Shown here piece after piece: positions 1 through 19,138 of a DNA stretch of 64,000 bases. Every line of letters starts with the position of its first letter. Positions within the stretch are counted from its first letter, which is position 1. Origin of the DNA: Valencia hispanica (lineage: Eukaryota > Chordata > Actinopteri > Cyprinodontiformes > Valenciidae); the NCBI GenBank assembly GCA_963556495.2, contig OY747702.1, forward strand, positions 28,550,180 to 28,614,179. The letters are read 5' to 3'. The position numbers and the translations under genes were made by a program. The notes under the pieces were generated by a model. The model had not been told where the DNA came from and searched no databases. It saw only the letters and a program-made list of their open reading frames with translations.

Positions 1-760
1 AAAAAAAGTTTTGTGTGAATACAATTCTACCCTAATAAGCTCATTAAGGCTTGTCCGCGAAGTAAAACTTCTGAATCGCTATCCAAGTTAACTAAATGCA
101 TAGCACGGGAGCTAGCTACCCCGCTAACCCAAACACAAACACTCCTGTACTACAAGTGGCTAACATTCTCAAGGACCCAAAAGAAACTTTCTAAACTGCT
201 GAACTAATAAAGTATTTCGTGCAATGTTGCTGCCAATAAGTTCATGAATACAAGTGTTTTTTGTGACGACATATGTGAGGCGTTTGTGTCGCCGCTAACA
301 TTAGCTAGCCATCGCCGTTAAGTGTGGTGTGGCTGGGTCTGTAGGAGAGATGCAGGCGGAGGGGGGAGCCCATTTCGTCCGATTTGTTATCAGCGAGTGG
401 CGCTACAATGTGAAATGTGTGACCCAGAAGCTGAGCAAATCCTTCCATTTGCAAGGAGACTCAAACCCGCTCACGAAAGCGAATACAACTTGTCGTGCTT
501 TGCCTCTAATAAGCGAGTTGTGTGGAAAAACTGCAGTTATTTACCCCAGATAAACTCTTTCAGGAGTGCTGAGACAGTGTGCGTCCGTCGGCGGTGTTCC
601 CTCTCTCCCGATCGCCATGAAATTAGACAAAAGAGGAAGTGGCTTGTTGATGAGGGGGTCAGACTGTCTGTTTTTAAAAAAAAAAGCGGCCGTCTGCTAG
701 AAGGAGCGCCCTCACCTTCCACGGCGGACGGACAAAAAAATATGTAAGACATCAGATCAG
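1..760. other. Unassigned CpG-bearing stretch, possible promoter or first exon
   Basis: CpG dinucleotides are clearly denser here (especially about 240-740) than in the AT-rich DNA that follows. Short open frames lie on both strands: one on plus from about 347 to 553, one on minus from 752 to 537. I recognise neither protein and see no convincing pair of splice sites. A vertebrate CpG-island promoter or 5' exon of an unseen gene would look like this. In human, KDM3B lies beyond FAM53C, so a kdm3b 5' end is a guess from synteny only; no KDM3B-like residues were found. Confidence 0.3.
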
Positions 761-2560
761 CCGCTTTGGTCTACTTATCAGCCATTTAATGTGTTTTAGG
801 ACGTTTTACTACTGTAGACGGAAACGTGCTCACTTTTCTTCCACAAGGGACGGAAACTTTAAAAGTATTTAAAGAAATGTAAAGAAAAAAGTATTTACTT
901 TTGCATAGGCTATGTGTATTTTTATCAAAATACCTTAAATATTTTCAAATTATTATCGTTGAAACTTTTGTAAATTACTTCCTGCGTGTTTTCGAATATA
1001 TTCTCGTTTTTTTTTTCATTTCAAATTTTTGGCTTGAATTTTTTTATTTATTTATTATTTTCTAAATTTTAGACGTGTACATTTCCTGTAAATTTAAATT
1101 GCAATGTAAATAGTTCGCTTGAAACAACTTTAAATGAATTTCCCTTTTCAACAACAAAAAGCTAACCTTCAAAGTAATGTGTTCTGTGTAAAGGATGAAC
1201 ACTACGTTCTTAGCTGAAAAGTGAAAGCAGCTTTTATCTTCACTCTCAAAACTAAAATGAGCAAACTCTCAAAATCCATCAGGGATATTTGACCTGAACA
1301 ACAGAGTAATATATGCAATATATATTTTTTCTACATTTACCATGTTGTACCTGATGAAATGGGTAAGCTTTTTTTAAATTAATAATGAAAAAATGAACAA
1401 ATGAGTTTGGACACTTAACTTCTTATGAAGTCTTACGACCATAAATATGCTTTTGCAGCAATTAGAGCAGAGGCTGAAGCAGCCTGTTGAGATGCTGTCA
1501 CTCTACATAAACAAGGTTATTGGAGGTGACATGCGAGATAAGTCTCATTGGATAATTTACCAACTAAAATGAGATCTAATTGCATTTTATCGGCTGATTT
1601 CTAGCCTGGGGTAATCTGCACAGAGTTTACATGACTGTGAGGTAATTTGGTCTCTATATATTGCCCTTAGGTATAGGTGTGTGCAATATTGTAGTCTTGT
1701 GTTTATTCATCAACTACACCTGAGATTTTTTAGTTTAGTTTAGAACATTTTTAATTTTTCTAAGCTCTATTCTATTTCATATCTTTTTATATACACATAC
1801 AGTATTTATTTTCCTTGTTGCTGCTGTAACAAAACAATTATCCTCACTGGATTAATAAAGTTGATCTATTTTTCATGCTTTTCTGGCATTAAGACAATGA
1901 GAAAATCTCTTATTCTTGGGTGCAGAAGTAAGGGCTCGACCAAGGCTAGATTCCTAAAAGAACTTCCACTGTAATTTCAAGTATTTATGGTTAAAATAGT
2001 CTTTATACATCACATCTCCACAAATTGAACCTGCTTGATCCTGTTCTGTCTTTATGTTAGGCACTAGCCCATTAGCCACAAAAGTTTACCAGGGTTTTTA
2101 TAAGCTATGGTGTCCAAGCTTCTAGTTTTTCTTTAAAGAAGATGCAATATAAAGTCCTGGAGTGACCAAAGTTTTCTGTCCCTGTGGAGCACAGAATGAC
2201 TCTGCTCTGCTTCTCCAAACCGCCTATCAGCTTGCTGGAACACATTTCCCTTTTTACAAGAAGCTCAAATTCAACTGTTTGGAATTTGTATTTTAGCAGA
2301 AGTAGGAATAGTGAATTTTATCTAAATAGAAGTAATGTCATTTAATACTTCTCTTCTACAGTGAGAATATCATCCTGGCAAACACACACACACACACAGA
2401 TTTATATTAGAAAAGCACTACTGCTCTTCAAAAATGTCCATGCATGTGAGCACAATACTTGATTTTACCACTAGATGGCACAAAAACCATCTTAATGTAA
2501 TCTATTCATTTTTTAATGGCTGACTGCAAGATAAAACACAAAAAAACTCTGGAAAAAAAC
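761..2560. other. Intergenic, AT-rich, no gene seen
   Basis: No conserved reading frame was found. About 1735-1862 ends in a motif (TGCTGCTGTAACA followed by an AATAAAG-type tail) resembling the 3' tails of fish LINE/SINE elements; related tails occur at about 7280-7340 and 15150-15240. A short (CA)n microsatellite sits at about 2382-2398. Confidence 0.4.
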
Positions 2561-2567
2561 TATTAAA

Positions 2568-3491
2568 TTTTATTAATACATAAATTGTGCAACAGGGGGT
2601 TTTCTATCTGAAAACAAGATCATCTCTCAAAGGCCACCAATCACCTGCATTACTCCAGCCTTGGTCACATCCACTCGGACAGGGTGGGAAACGTGCACTC
2701 ACTTTCACCACTGTACAGTACATTACGATGTGCCACAGGGAGTCCAGCTGCAGCACTGATTCAGTTATTCAGTCAGCTATTGTAGTTTATGTGCCGGGCA
2801 TTCAAAAAATATCCGAATCAGTGCAAACAGAGACTGTAAACTGGCTTTGGAAAGGGGGACCAGAGCACCAAGGACTCTGTTTTTTTAGGCTTAAGGCATG
2901 GTTAAGTTAACAGTATAATCATTATTACTCTTGATGAGGGGTAGCAAACTTATTTTAAGAGCAGAAGCTGAAAACTGATGCATTTTAGAGGGGTATTCAA
3001 AGAAGGTACAGTGGATTCTGGAATGTTTCCTGTTAAATTTACAGGAGAGCACTAAGATATGGATTTCTTCTGCCAATGGTAGCAGAACAGCCTGTGTGGA
3101 TCATTTAAATCTAAGAAAGCTTTTGTTTACTTCCATATGTAGCATCAATCAGGCTGTGAACGACTACCGAGATGTGGCGGACATAAAGAATCATGTTTCA
3201 AAATGGTCAAAAGTATGTTTGCAAGGAACGCTGCATCTTTGCTCATGCGCATTTCCCATATGTAGGGCTGAGCAGGCAGGCAGGCACTGACATTTTTGTG
3301 AAAATATGAAAAGTGAGCTAACACAATCACTGCAATCCAACTGGAAATTGGCTCCCACTGCCCTGGCTCTTAATCATTAACTCAGGACATGAGTCCATTG
3401 TTCCCAAAAGGCTCTGCCAGAAGCCTATATATATATATATGTGCTTTACATGGTTATGAATGCAGTAGTTACTGTAAGCACCAAAAAATGG
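2568..3491 (-). other. fam53c: fam53c 3' UTR with candidate poly(A) signal
   Basis: The DNA 3' of the fam53c stop has no repeat signature. It ends near a minus-strand AATAAA at 2573-2568, giving a UTR of about 0.92 kb. A short (TA)n tract lies near 3430. The extent is inferred from the signal alone. Confidence 0.4.
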
Positions 3492-6400
3492 TCAGTTTTC
3501 TTCGATGAGGCTCAAGTCCAAATCTGTACAGTCCCTTTCAAAAACAAAATTTTTTCCAGCAGCTAAAACAGTCCTTTTTCGCTCTTCCTCCTCCTCTTCA
3601 CTTTCACTCAGGGGGCCGATGCTGGTTCGTCCCAGGAATTCAGCAGGGGAGAAGGCCAGGCGCTGATCTGACTGAGAAGACACTGGAAATATGCTGCCAC
3701 CTGTTCCACCCAACAGGCTCTCGTAATTACCCATCTGCACAAGAGAAAGAAGATTTCCAGAATCACCAGAGGAATCCTAAGAAAATAAAATGAAACCCAG
3801 TGCCAACTAAACGCTGTTCTGCATCATGAACACCAAAGAACACTACAGATGGGTCAGGGAGAGGTCGGAGCTAAGGCTAAGTTACCTTTGAACCACTTTT
3901 GAAGCACTATTCAATCCATCATGCAAAATGAGAGTTTGGTATAATACAAACCCTTGAAGGAATGGCTGTCAGGTGGAAGAATCTAAAATACGGTGTAGCA
4001 GCAAACTAATGCACACAACCCTGAACACGGTGTCCCAATGGGGAAACATGGTGGTAACGGTATGATGGTGTGTCCATGTTTTTCTTCTCCAGAAATGGAA
4101 CAAATTAGAAGTAAACCTGCTGAGTTTGCACAAAAGTAGTGCTGTGGCACAACACATTTTGCGCATCTTTTGGGGCCTTTAAAAAACACACCAGATGACA
4201 TATGGTGCAATGTCCAGAGGCAGAACAGATTAATGGACACCAGTCATGAATAGTTTTAGTGTCAACAATTCGGAATAGAACCGCCTTAAAAGGATTGCAG
4301 GTTGTCTTGCTGTCTGTTTTTTCCCACTTCTTCCAAAAAGTCATTTATAGACTATCGGACTTAGATTTGAGACCAGCTTTTCTTTTTTTGTCAGACCTTA
4401 TACAAAAGTCTAATATGAGTCTAGGCCAGAAACATTTCCACTTTATCATTTTATACTTCTACTCTTACTCATTTTAAAATCACCACTCAAGCCATTTTTA
4501 GCATTACCTGGTTCATTTATTGATCATTTGATTACTTTATGGTTTAGTTCAAATAAAAAATGCAAAACAAACAAAAAAAATATTTGCTCCCCACAAAAGG
4601 TTTTTTTCCTGTTATACGTTCTCAATCTAGATTTTTTTTTTTACTTTTGACACACCAACTTTGCTGCTGAGACCATTAGCCAGTTTAAAAATCAAATAAA
4701 CCTTCCTACCATCATAATATGGAGAGATCAAAAACATCTAATTTTGGCCACACTCTGAACTATGAACAGACCGTTAGAACCCGGTGGAAGATACAAGGTT
4801 CCACTGTTTAACACGTTTCAACTGAGAAAGGCCTTTGTCCTCCAATCCATCCTGATATGTAACACTGAACAGCAACCAGAATGAAATGCAATTTTCTGCT
4901 CACCCTATAATCTAGTCCTTGTGGTTTTTTTCTCTTGACTCTATGAATGCCCGTGAAGAACAGCACTGGGATGCAGAACAAATTTCACACAGACAGAATA
5001 TTGTATTGAATTACCACTCAACAGATCACCTGTCAATCCAGATACTCTGTCAATCCCCCCCCATTGAAATGGTTCCAAAAGTATCCCCTTTGTCACCATT
5101 TATAGGTAGTGGAAAAAACTGCAGGCTAATTACTAGAATGCTAATGATAATACAGAGTCTTGCTGGCCCACAATTAAACACTGCACTGCAAATTGAGTCA
5201 TACCTCCTGAACTTCACTTTTGTTTTAACATTACAACCACAAACTTCTATCTAACCCTTTTTTAATTAGGTCTAGACTTTGACTAGGCCATTTCTAACCG
5301 CTGAATATGCATTGACAAACCATTCCATAATAGCTTTGGCTCCATGTTTAGGGAGATTGTGCTGCTGGAAGATGACTGAATTTGAAGTGCTTACAGCATA
5401 CAGACAAAATATAAATAAACTTATGGGGAAATAAAGGAACAATATTACATTTATTATAATACATGTTTTTGCAGCTATTTTCTATAAAGAAAGAAAAAGA
5501 ATAGTTGTAAGTGCAAATTTGCACATTATTTCACAGTAGAATAGGGGACTACTCTGGCTGTAAGTCGTTAGGTGCGTTTATCAGAAAGACGTCTGGGTGA
5601 GGAAACTGACTGCTGGTTTTTGCAAACAGCGCTCTGCATCACCATCCTGAAGGTCAAAGTCTGAACAGTCTGACCAGGCTCTGTAGGGTCTGCAGAGATG
5701 TTGGCTGCCCTTTTCCAAGAGACCCAGTTTCAACTCTTGCCACCTTTAATGACTTTTCTTCCCAGATCGGCCTTTATTTAGCTCCACCCATCTTCCCGTG
5801 AACACCGACCAGCTTTCCTGCGCACGCTGAAGAACTAGATCCCAACAGAATGCTGACACCATACTTCACTCTGAACGTTGTGTTCATGATGATGTGGTGC
5901 TAGTTTTCCCACCACACACCATTTTGCACAAGGGCTAAGAAGTTTTAGTTGGGTGAGATGTGACCTGGGTACCTTTATCAACACGAGTTTCCTTCATGGC
6001 TTGTGGCAAACTGCACACTGGACTCCATATGGCTTTCATTCAACAATGGCTTTCTTCCAGCCACTCAAAAGTCTAAAGCTGAATGTGCATGGCGAAAAGT
6101 TGTCACTGTCTCACTACAGCTCCTGAGAAAATAATGGGCCTCATGCAGCTTCCCCAATTACTCTACTGGCTCAGTTAGTCAGTTTATGTGAACAACGAGG
6201 TCTTGGTAGGTTTATATTTCGCCGTTCTGTCATGTCTTTTCCATTTTCAGTTGCTTTGTGAGATACAAGTTGCTTCACAACTTTATCCCCGACCAATCTC
6301 CTGTGTTCTTTGGTCTTCATGGTTCTCTTTGTTCACTTACGGGTGAAACTTGAAGTAAATTTATTTCAGTAATTCAACTTAAAACATGGAACTAATATGA

Positions 6401-9338
6401 GACCCATTACATGCAAAGATATATTTCAAGCCTTTGTTATAATTGTGATTGTTGTGGCTCAAAGCTTATGAAAACCCCAAATGTAAAATCTCAGAAAATT
6501 AGATTACATGAAATCAAAAAGAATTTTAAACCATCAGGATGCTTCATTAGCGGCCTTCAGCTCTTCTGCATTGTTTGGTCTCATATCTCTCATCTTTCTC
6601 TTGGCAATGCCGCATAAATTCTCTATGGGGTTCAGGTCAGGTGAGGTGAGGAGAGTTTGAATACCAATCAAGCAAAGAAATCAAATTGTCATTGAACCAG
6701 GTTTTGGTACTTTTGGCAGTGTGGGCAGGAGCCAAGTCTAGCTGGAAAATGAAGTCAGCATCTCCATAAAGCTCTTCTGTGGAAGGAAGCATCAAGTGCT
6801 CCAAAATGTCCTGGTAGATGGCTGCGTTGACTCTGGACTTGAAGCACAGTGGACCGACACCAGCAGATGGCATGGCTCCCCAAATCAACACAGACTGTGG
6901 AAACGTCACACTGGACTTTAAGCATCTTGGATTGTGTGCCTCTCCATTCTTCCTCCAGACTCTGGGACCTTTGTTTCCAAATCAGATGCAACATTTGCAG
7001 TTCTTTCTTTCTTTAGACCAGGAGCAGCTTGACATGTCCAGGATCAGTCTGTGTGGTGGCTCTTGATGCACTTTGTATTCTGTTAACTTGTAAATAGTAC
7101 ATTACTTTTTAACGCACAACTACACATTCACATTCTGTAAATATTTTGGTTTTTTAAATGATCCTACTCAGTTGCACAAATAACACTTTGGTTTTTGTAA
7201 ATTCTTCCTTAATGTACATATATTTTAAATTATTTTTTTAAACTTTTGTATAAATCTAAATGCTTCCATCATCTGTCAATTTGCTGATGTTATGGCTAAA
7301 TGTCTAATTTGTGGGAGAATAAAGGATTAGTCTATTCCATCCCCAGCCCACTCCTTGTGAAGGTCCCCAAGACTTGAATGGCCTTTTCCTGACAACTCTT
7401 TCCAGGCTGTGGTCATTTTTTTTATTATTTTTTTTTAACACTTTTCCCTTCCACATAACTTTTTATCAATGTGCTTTGATACAACTGTTTGGGAACATCC
7501 CACTTCCTTGAGGCTTTCCCTCCTTATGGAGGGTATCAGTGATGGTTTTCTGCACAACTGTCAGGTCAGAACCCTTTGGAGGTGTTTTGGATTAATTAGC
7601 TAATTAGAGTGCGACAGTGAGCCTAAAATATTGAACCTTTTCACAATATAATTTTCCTAGATTTAGAATTTGGGGTTTTATAAGCTGTAAGCCGTAATCA
7701 AAATTTTAACAAATAAAGGCTTGAAATATCTCGCTTGGGATGTAATGAGTCTATTACCGTAGTTTCACCTTTTTAGTTGAATTACCAAAACAAATAAACT
7801 TTTACACAATATTCCTATTTTTCTAGTTTTACCTGTATGTTCAACAACCTGTCGAGCCACTCGTAGAACAGCGGTATTTAAACTGAGATTAACCTGCATA
7901 GAACTGGTCTCTAATTAGGTAACTCCAGAAGGCTGTTGATAGCACTGTATTTTATTTTGAGGCATCACATCTATGGTGCTAAATACAAACTCATTACACT
8001 TTTTCAGATTTGTTAAATTAAATAAAAACATACATCTCCGCAATTAAGGACTACTTTGTCCTGGTGTCAGATTAAATCCAAAAACACATTCAATTGTGTG
8101 CAAAAATGGCCTGAAAAATATGCAGAAAATGTCATGGTGTAAATAGCTTTGAGCAAGAAGAAGCTAACCGATCACTCTTCTAAGAGTACCTCTGCTTTTC
8201 TCACCTGTGTCATTTTGCTGAAGTCCAGACCTGGCCTGGAGCAAGGTAGGACATCTGGGTCATGGCGCCTCTTCAACCGGGGTTTACGCATGTCGCAGGG
8301 CTGCGAGTGGCACCGTGGCAGCGCAGGGTGCAGGTCCCGCCTAGAGCAGGATGGCGTACTGCAAGCTGAAGTGGGAGATTGACACAGGGCTGGATGCTCT
8401 GGGCCAGAAAAGCTGTGTGCCAGAACAGGAGCCGGGGATGGCTGAGGGTGCAAGGACGCCTCAGAGGCGATCTGAATGTGTACAGGAGAAAGGGAGAAGC
8501 GACGGTGCAGGACAGAATGAGAAACCAGAGGGGCTGGTGAAGAGGAGCAAGAGGAAGGAGTTGCCAGGGAGGCAGAGCAAGCACCTTTCAGCGCATCACA
8601 GGCATCCCATGGGAAGCCACATGACAAAGAGGAGTCAGAAGACAGTGCTAAACTAAAGAAGTTAGGGCTAGAAGATGAGAGTAAAGAGGAGGAGGTGAAG
8701 GAAGAACCAGGACCACAAAGAAGCAAAGAACTGGCTCCAGAGCCTGAACTAGATGCTCCTCTACTGTGGGAGCCTCGTTTAACTGGAGTCCAGACCTTTG
8801 ACGCACTTGGGTGCCAAGTGGAGCGGCACTGGGACAGATCCTCTGGAACAGAGAGGGAGCGGCAGTGGCGTTTCGGAGGTGGCGGAGGGGAACTCTGGAA
8901 GGATTTGTTTGTGAGGGAGACCTCTGGTCCCTGGAGTGGCTCTCCAGAGCAGGAACGAGGCCAAGGTTCACACGAGTCAGCCAAAACATGTGCTTTGCAT
9001 GACTGGTGTGTGGCTGAGCTGGCTTCTAATAATGAAAAAACAAAGATATAATACAGACGTCCACATTAGTCAGAGCTTTTCTTTTAAATTCTTCCGACTT
9101 ACCTTGTGTCGTTTTGCCAGCACTCCAAGAAATTGTAGGACTTGAGCCCACTGCAGGCAGAGACTATAACAAATGCAACAACTTACTTTCACAGCAAAAA
9201 GTCAACTAAATTAAATGGAAGGTCAATTCTGTTTATTATTTTTCCTTAACTTACCACACTGGCATTGAATGTGAAAGCCTTGTGATAAGGTTCCTCTAAA
9301 CTCTGCTTACGGAGCTGCTCTGTGATAAGTGTAACCAT
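3492..9338 (-). CDS. fam53c: FAM53C family protein, four coding exons
   Basis: Coding exons are 9338-9255, 9163-9103, 9025-8205 and 3734-3492 (1209 nt, 402 aa; human FAM53C is about 392 aa). The start MVTLITEQLRKQSLEE matches the family N terminus. Exon 3 carries the proline run and family motif KRHCRSLSVP (about residues 100-109), Ser-rich sequence, and SQPCD followed by a basic KRRHD stretch that may be a nuclear localisation signal. The last exon has an acidic SESEEEEEE run and ends LDLSLIEEN, nearly identical to the remembered mammalian end. Phases fit at every junction (0, 1, 0). FAM53 proteins are poorly understood nuclear, largely disordered regulators; FAM53C is reported to bind DYRK kinases. 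Assignment to C rather than A or B rests on the first exon and the terminus. Intron 3 (8204-3735) is 4.5 kb of nested transposons. Confidence 0.9.
6340..7835 (-). mobile_element. Tc1/mariner element inserted in the older element
   Basis: The left end CGGGTGAAACTTGAA and the reverse complement of the right end, CAGGTAAAACTAGAA, match as terminal inverted repeats, each flanked by TA (6338-6339, 7836-7837). Inner inverted repeats extend 200 bp or more, for example ATTTCAAGCCTTT near 6420 and its complement near 7720. A minus-strand transposase remnant at 6909-6637 contains FQLDLAPAHTAKS, which covers the second catalytic Asp region. The frame is broken. Length is about 1.5 kb including a further insertion at 7073-7340. 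Confidence 0.75.
7073..7340 (+). repeat. LINE/SINE 3'-tail-like insertion inside the Tc1 element
   Basis: The transposase remnant stops matching after GGCTCTTGATGCACT (about 7060-7074), and Tc1-like sequence resumes near CAGCCCACTCCTTGTG at about 7345. The AT-rich DNA between ends in CTAAATGCTTCCATCATCTG and GGAGAATAAAGGATTAG. A related tail appears at about 15164-15235. This marks it as a separate, younger repeat. Confidence 0.45.
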
Positions 9339-11110
9339 AATTGCAGTCCAAGGAGACTCATGGAGACGGTAGAGGGTAGTGGATTTGTTTCTTTCAGTCA
9401 GAACTCTGGCGTGGTCTATGGTGTCCCCTCCACACCTCAACCAGCCAGACTGACCAGCCTTCCAACTACACCATCCTCGTGTATTTGCCACCTGAAGCAA
9501 CAGAATCAGATTAGGATGACTCAGTGACAGAACAACAATCGTTAACCAGAACAGTTACACACAACACAGAGGCTGTACAATTAAAACAGTATCTTACAAA
9601 TAAACAGTAAGAGGAACGAGAGCATGAATGCTGAAAGCATACTTCTGCACAAAAACTAAGCTGGGCTACGTGAGCTGCGCCATTCATGTCACACATGAAA
9701 GGGAGAAGTTCATGTTCACAAAGGGAGAGACCACATGCGGATGTAAGGAGGCCCTGAACAAAGGAGTACTTCACATTCCATCAAATAAAGAGTAGGCACC
9801 CATAAAAAAACAAGGCACTCAAAATACTGATATTTCAGAATAGCTACAAAATGAAAAACCAAGAGGTGATTTAAAAGGCTAGTCATGTTGGTTGGGCCCA
9901 ATAAACTCATATTACTTCCACGAGTTTTGGGTGCTGCAGAGAATAGGAGGGGGAAGTGTGTGGAAAATGAATGGTACAGGGGTTTGAAATGTGTCATCAG
10001 TACCTCCAAGGCAAAATCCATATCACCTTTTAGGACAAGTTTGAAGCAATCGTAAGTCATTGAAAACACTTATTTTCCTATAGATTAACCAACATTGGCA
10101 TGAGAACAGAAATTCAACAAATCTAAACAACTTCTCCAACTGAAACTAAAGATAAAGACGACTATATAGCTGTTGAATTAAATAAAGCATAGCCTACTAG
10201 CAATTGCACTTGTGTTTAAGAGTGCAAAGGCAAAAGTACATTTAGTGCCTAAACCATGCCAATAGAAAGAATAAATCGTTTCAGTTTAAATACTTTACCA
10301 TAGTCATAATTAGATCTAGTGACGTTCACAATCCCTACTAATTAAACTTTACAACTCTGCTGGCTTTCAGATTTGGCCTCCACAGCCTGCCATCTCATGA
10401 CAAACCTTGGTGCTACATTGCTAGCTTGGTTACACACATGCCACAAGTCAAAGGATTTCACCAAACCTCATTTGGCAACAGCTCTGAAAGAAAAGCCGTG
10501 CAAAGACAGTTCTGCCAGCAATCATCTGCTAATTTCAAGCTAGCACATAATCGATTAGGTCAGCAAGTTTGAATATATACTAAACAATGTGCACAGAATG
10601 TGTCAAAAATCGTGATACATGTATGGCAAAAATTAAAAAGATACTTCTAACTTAAAAGTAATTTGGGGTGTTTAAGAATATCAAACGCAACGAGCTTTTT
10701 AACATGATGGCGCAGGTCGTTAATTTCTTATGAAAAACGTATTCGATTGCTACAATTGATATCAAATATGAACTGCAGTACAGATTTAATCAAGTTGATT
10801 TTTTTTCTGGGTAAATCCAATACAGATTGTAGCTGGTGAGCAAGCTAGCTTCGTAACACGATGCAGACCGTGAGACATCAAGTTATTAGCTGGCTACGTT
10901 AGCAAGCTGATAGGATAACAAGCGTGCCAAGCTCAATTACTGGTGCCATGTCTTTCAGCTCAACCCTTTACTACCTACAGACAGCCATGCAGTCGCTGAC
11001 ATAATTTGTCAAGACTGTGAAAACACGCCGTTCCTGAATTTACCGGCTCATATCTCGGTCACGCAGCCGCTTTGAGAGCTAGCACGCTACAGCTGACCTG
11101 AAGCATTACC
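9339..11110 (-). other. fam53c: fam53c 5' UTR exons and intron
   Basis: A 5' UTR segment joins the start exon after an acceptor (GTTGCTTCAG) ending at about 9492. A first non-coding exon probably ends at 11110, because minus-strand CAGAAAGCAG is followed there by GTAATG. The intervening 1.6 kb shows no gene or clear transposon. The first-exon 5' edge is unknown. This is inferred from splice signals only. Confidence 0.45.
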
Positions 11111-11779
11111 TGCTTTCTGTGGTTCCTTAGCAACCGAAACTCGCACGGCCAAAAGAGCCACTAAGTCGCAGAGTATTTATAGCCTTTGGGCGATACCAAT
11201 GCAAAGGTGCTTATGAGAACAATGTTTTACGAATATAACGTTCACAAAACGAATAAAGATAAATGTAGCACACGAGTATTCTAATTATCCTACTTATCAG
11301 GTTGCGTTGGGTATTTTCAACCCAATAGACTCAACGAATGTGTAGTGTTGCATGCTATCATGTTTTTACACGTCTTCCCCCTTACAACTCAAGTTATACC
11401 CTTCGAATTAAAGGTATAGTACAATTTTAAAACTTAACACAAATGTTTCTGCTTTGTATGTTATTTAAAAGTAACAAAACAGACATTTGTTTTATTTAGC
11501 CTTCTAGCATTTGCTGAAAAAAAAAAATACAACACATTTTAAAAAACTGGATAAACTAAAAACACCAACTGGGATCTGCGCATGCGTGGGGAATGTTTTC
11601 AATTTGCTCCAAAGGGAGATTGCAGGATGTTTGTTAAATAGTTTCATGAAACGAATCTTTATGTTTGATAGCTGTTAGTATGTAGCCCCGTGTTAATTGT
11701 TTCAAGTGTTTGTGTGTGTGTTTAGGTGTTTGTGTTTAGGTGTATGTGTGTGTGTTTAACTGACGAAACAAGAGAAGTC
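11111..11779. promoter_or_regulatory. Bidirectional promoter interval, fam53c/phykpl, with NRF1-like site
   Basis: fam53c (minus) and phykpl (plus) start on either side of this segment. TGCGCATGCGT at 11577-11587 matches all but the last base of the palindromic NRF1 core TGCGCATGCGC. It lies about 190 bp upstream of the phykpl ATG. A degenerate (TG)n tract spans about 11711-11757. No TATA box is obvious. Control of the mitochondrial enzyme by NRF1 is an inference from the motif. Confidence 0.5.

Positions 11780-19138
<7,359 letters not shown>

Larger units (their letters stand above)
5170..8110. mobile_element. Decayed Tc1-type element (family A), split by a younger insertion
   Basis: 5170-6339 and 7836-8110 read as the two halves of one decayed Tc1-like element, carrying fossil transposase antisense to plus. 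The family is recognisable from phrases such as TTTGACTAGGCCATT, CCACTCAAA and GGTCTTCATGGTTCTC, and from a right half beginning near AACTGAGATTAACC. The left half itself holds unrelated DNA at about 5390-5760. Edges are approximate and no frame is intact. Confidence 0.55.

Noticed and set aside
3425..3445. (TA)n near 3430 and homopolymer C/G runs at 43471, 54153 and 56239 as functional elements
   Set aside because: Short simple-sequence runs, common in fish DNA. G-quadruplex potential is possible, but nothing here ties it to a function.
8351..9051. Plus-strand open frames of 101 and 118 codons
   Set aside because: They lie antisense to fam53c exon 3, whose minus frame is supported by family motifs and splice phase.
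9103..9150. fam53c exon 2 starting at the acceptor ending 9151 (48 nt)
   Set aside because: That acceptor leaves exon 3 out of phase. The acceptor at 9164 gives 61 nt, the correct phase, and the family-like SLP start.
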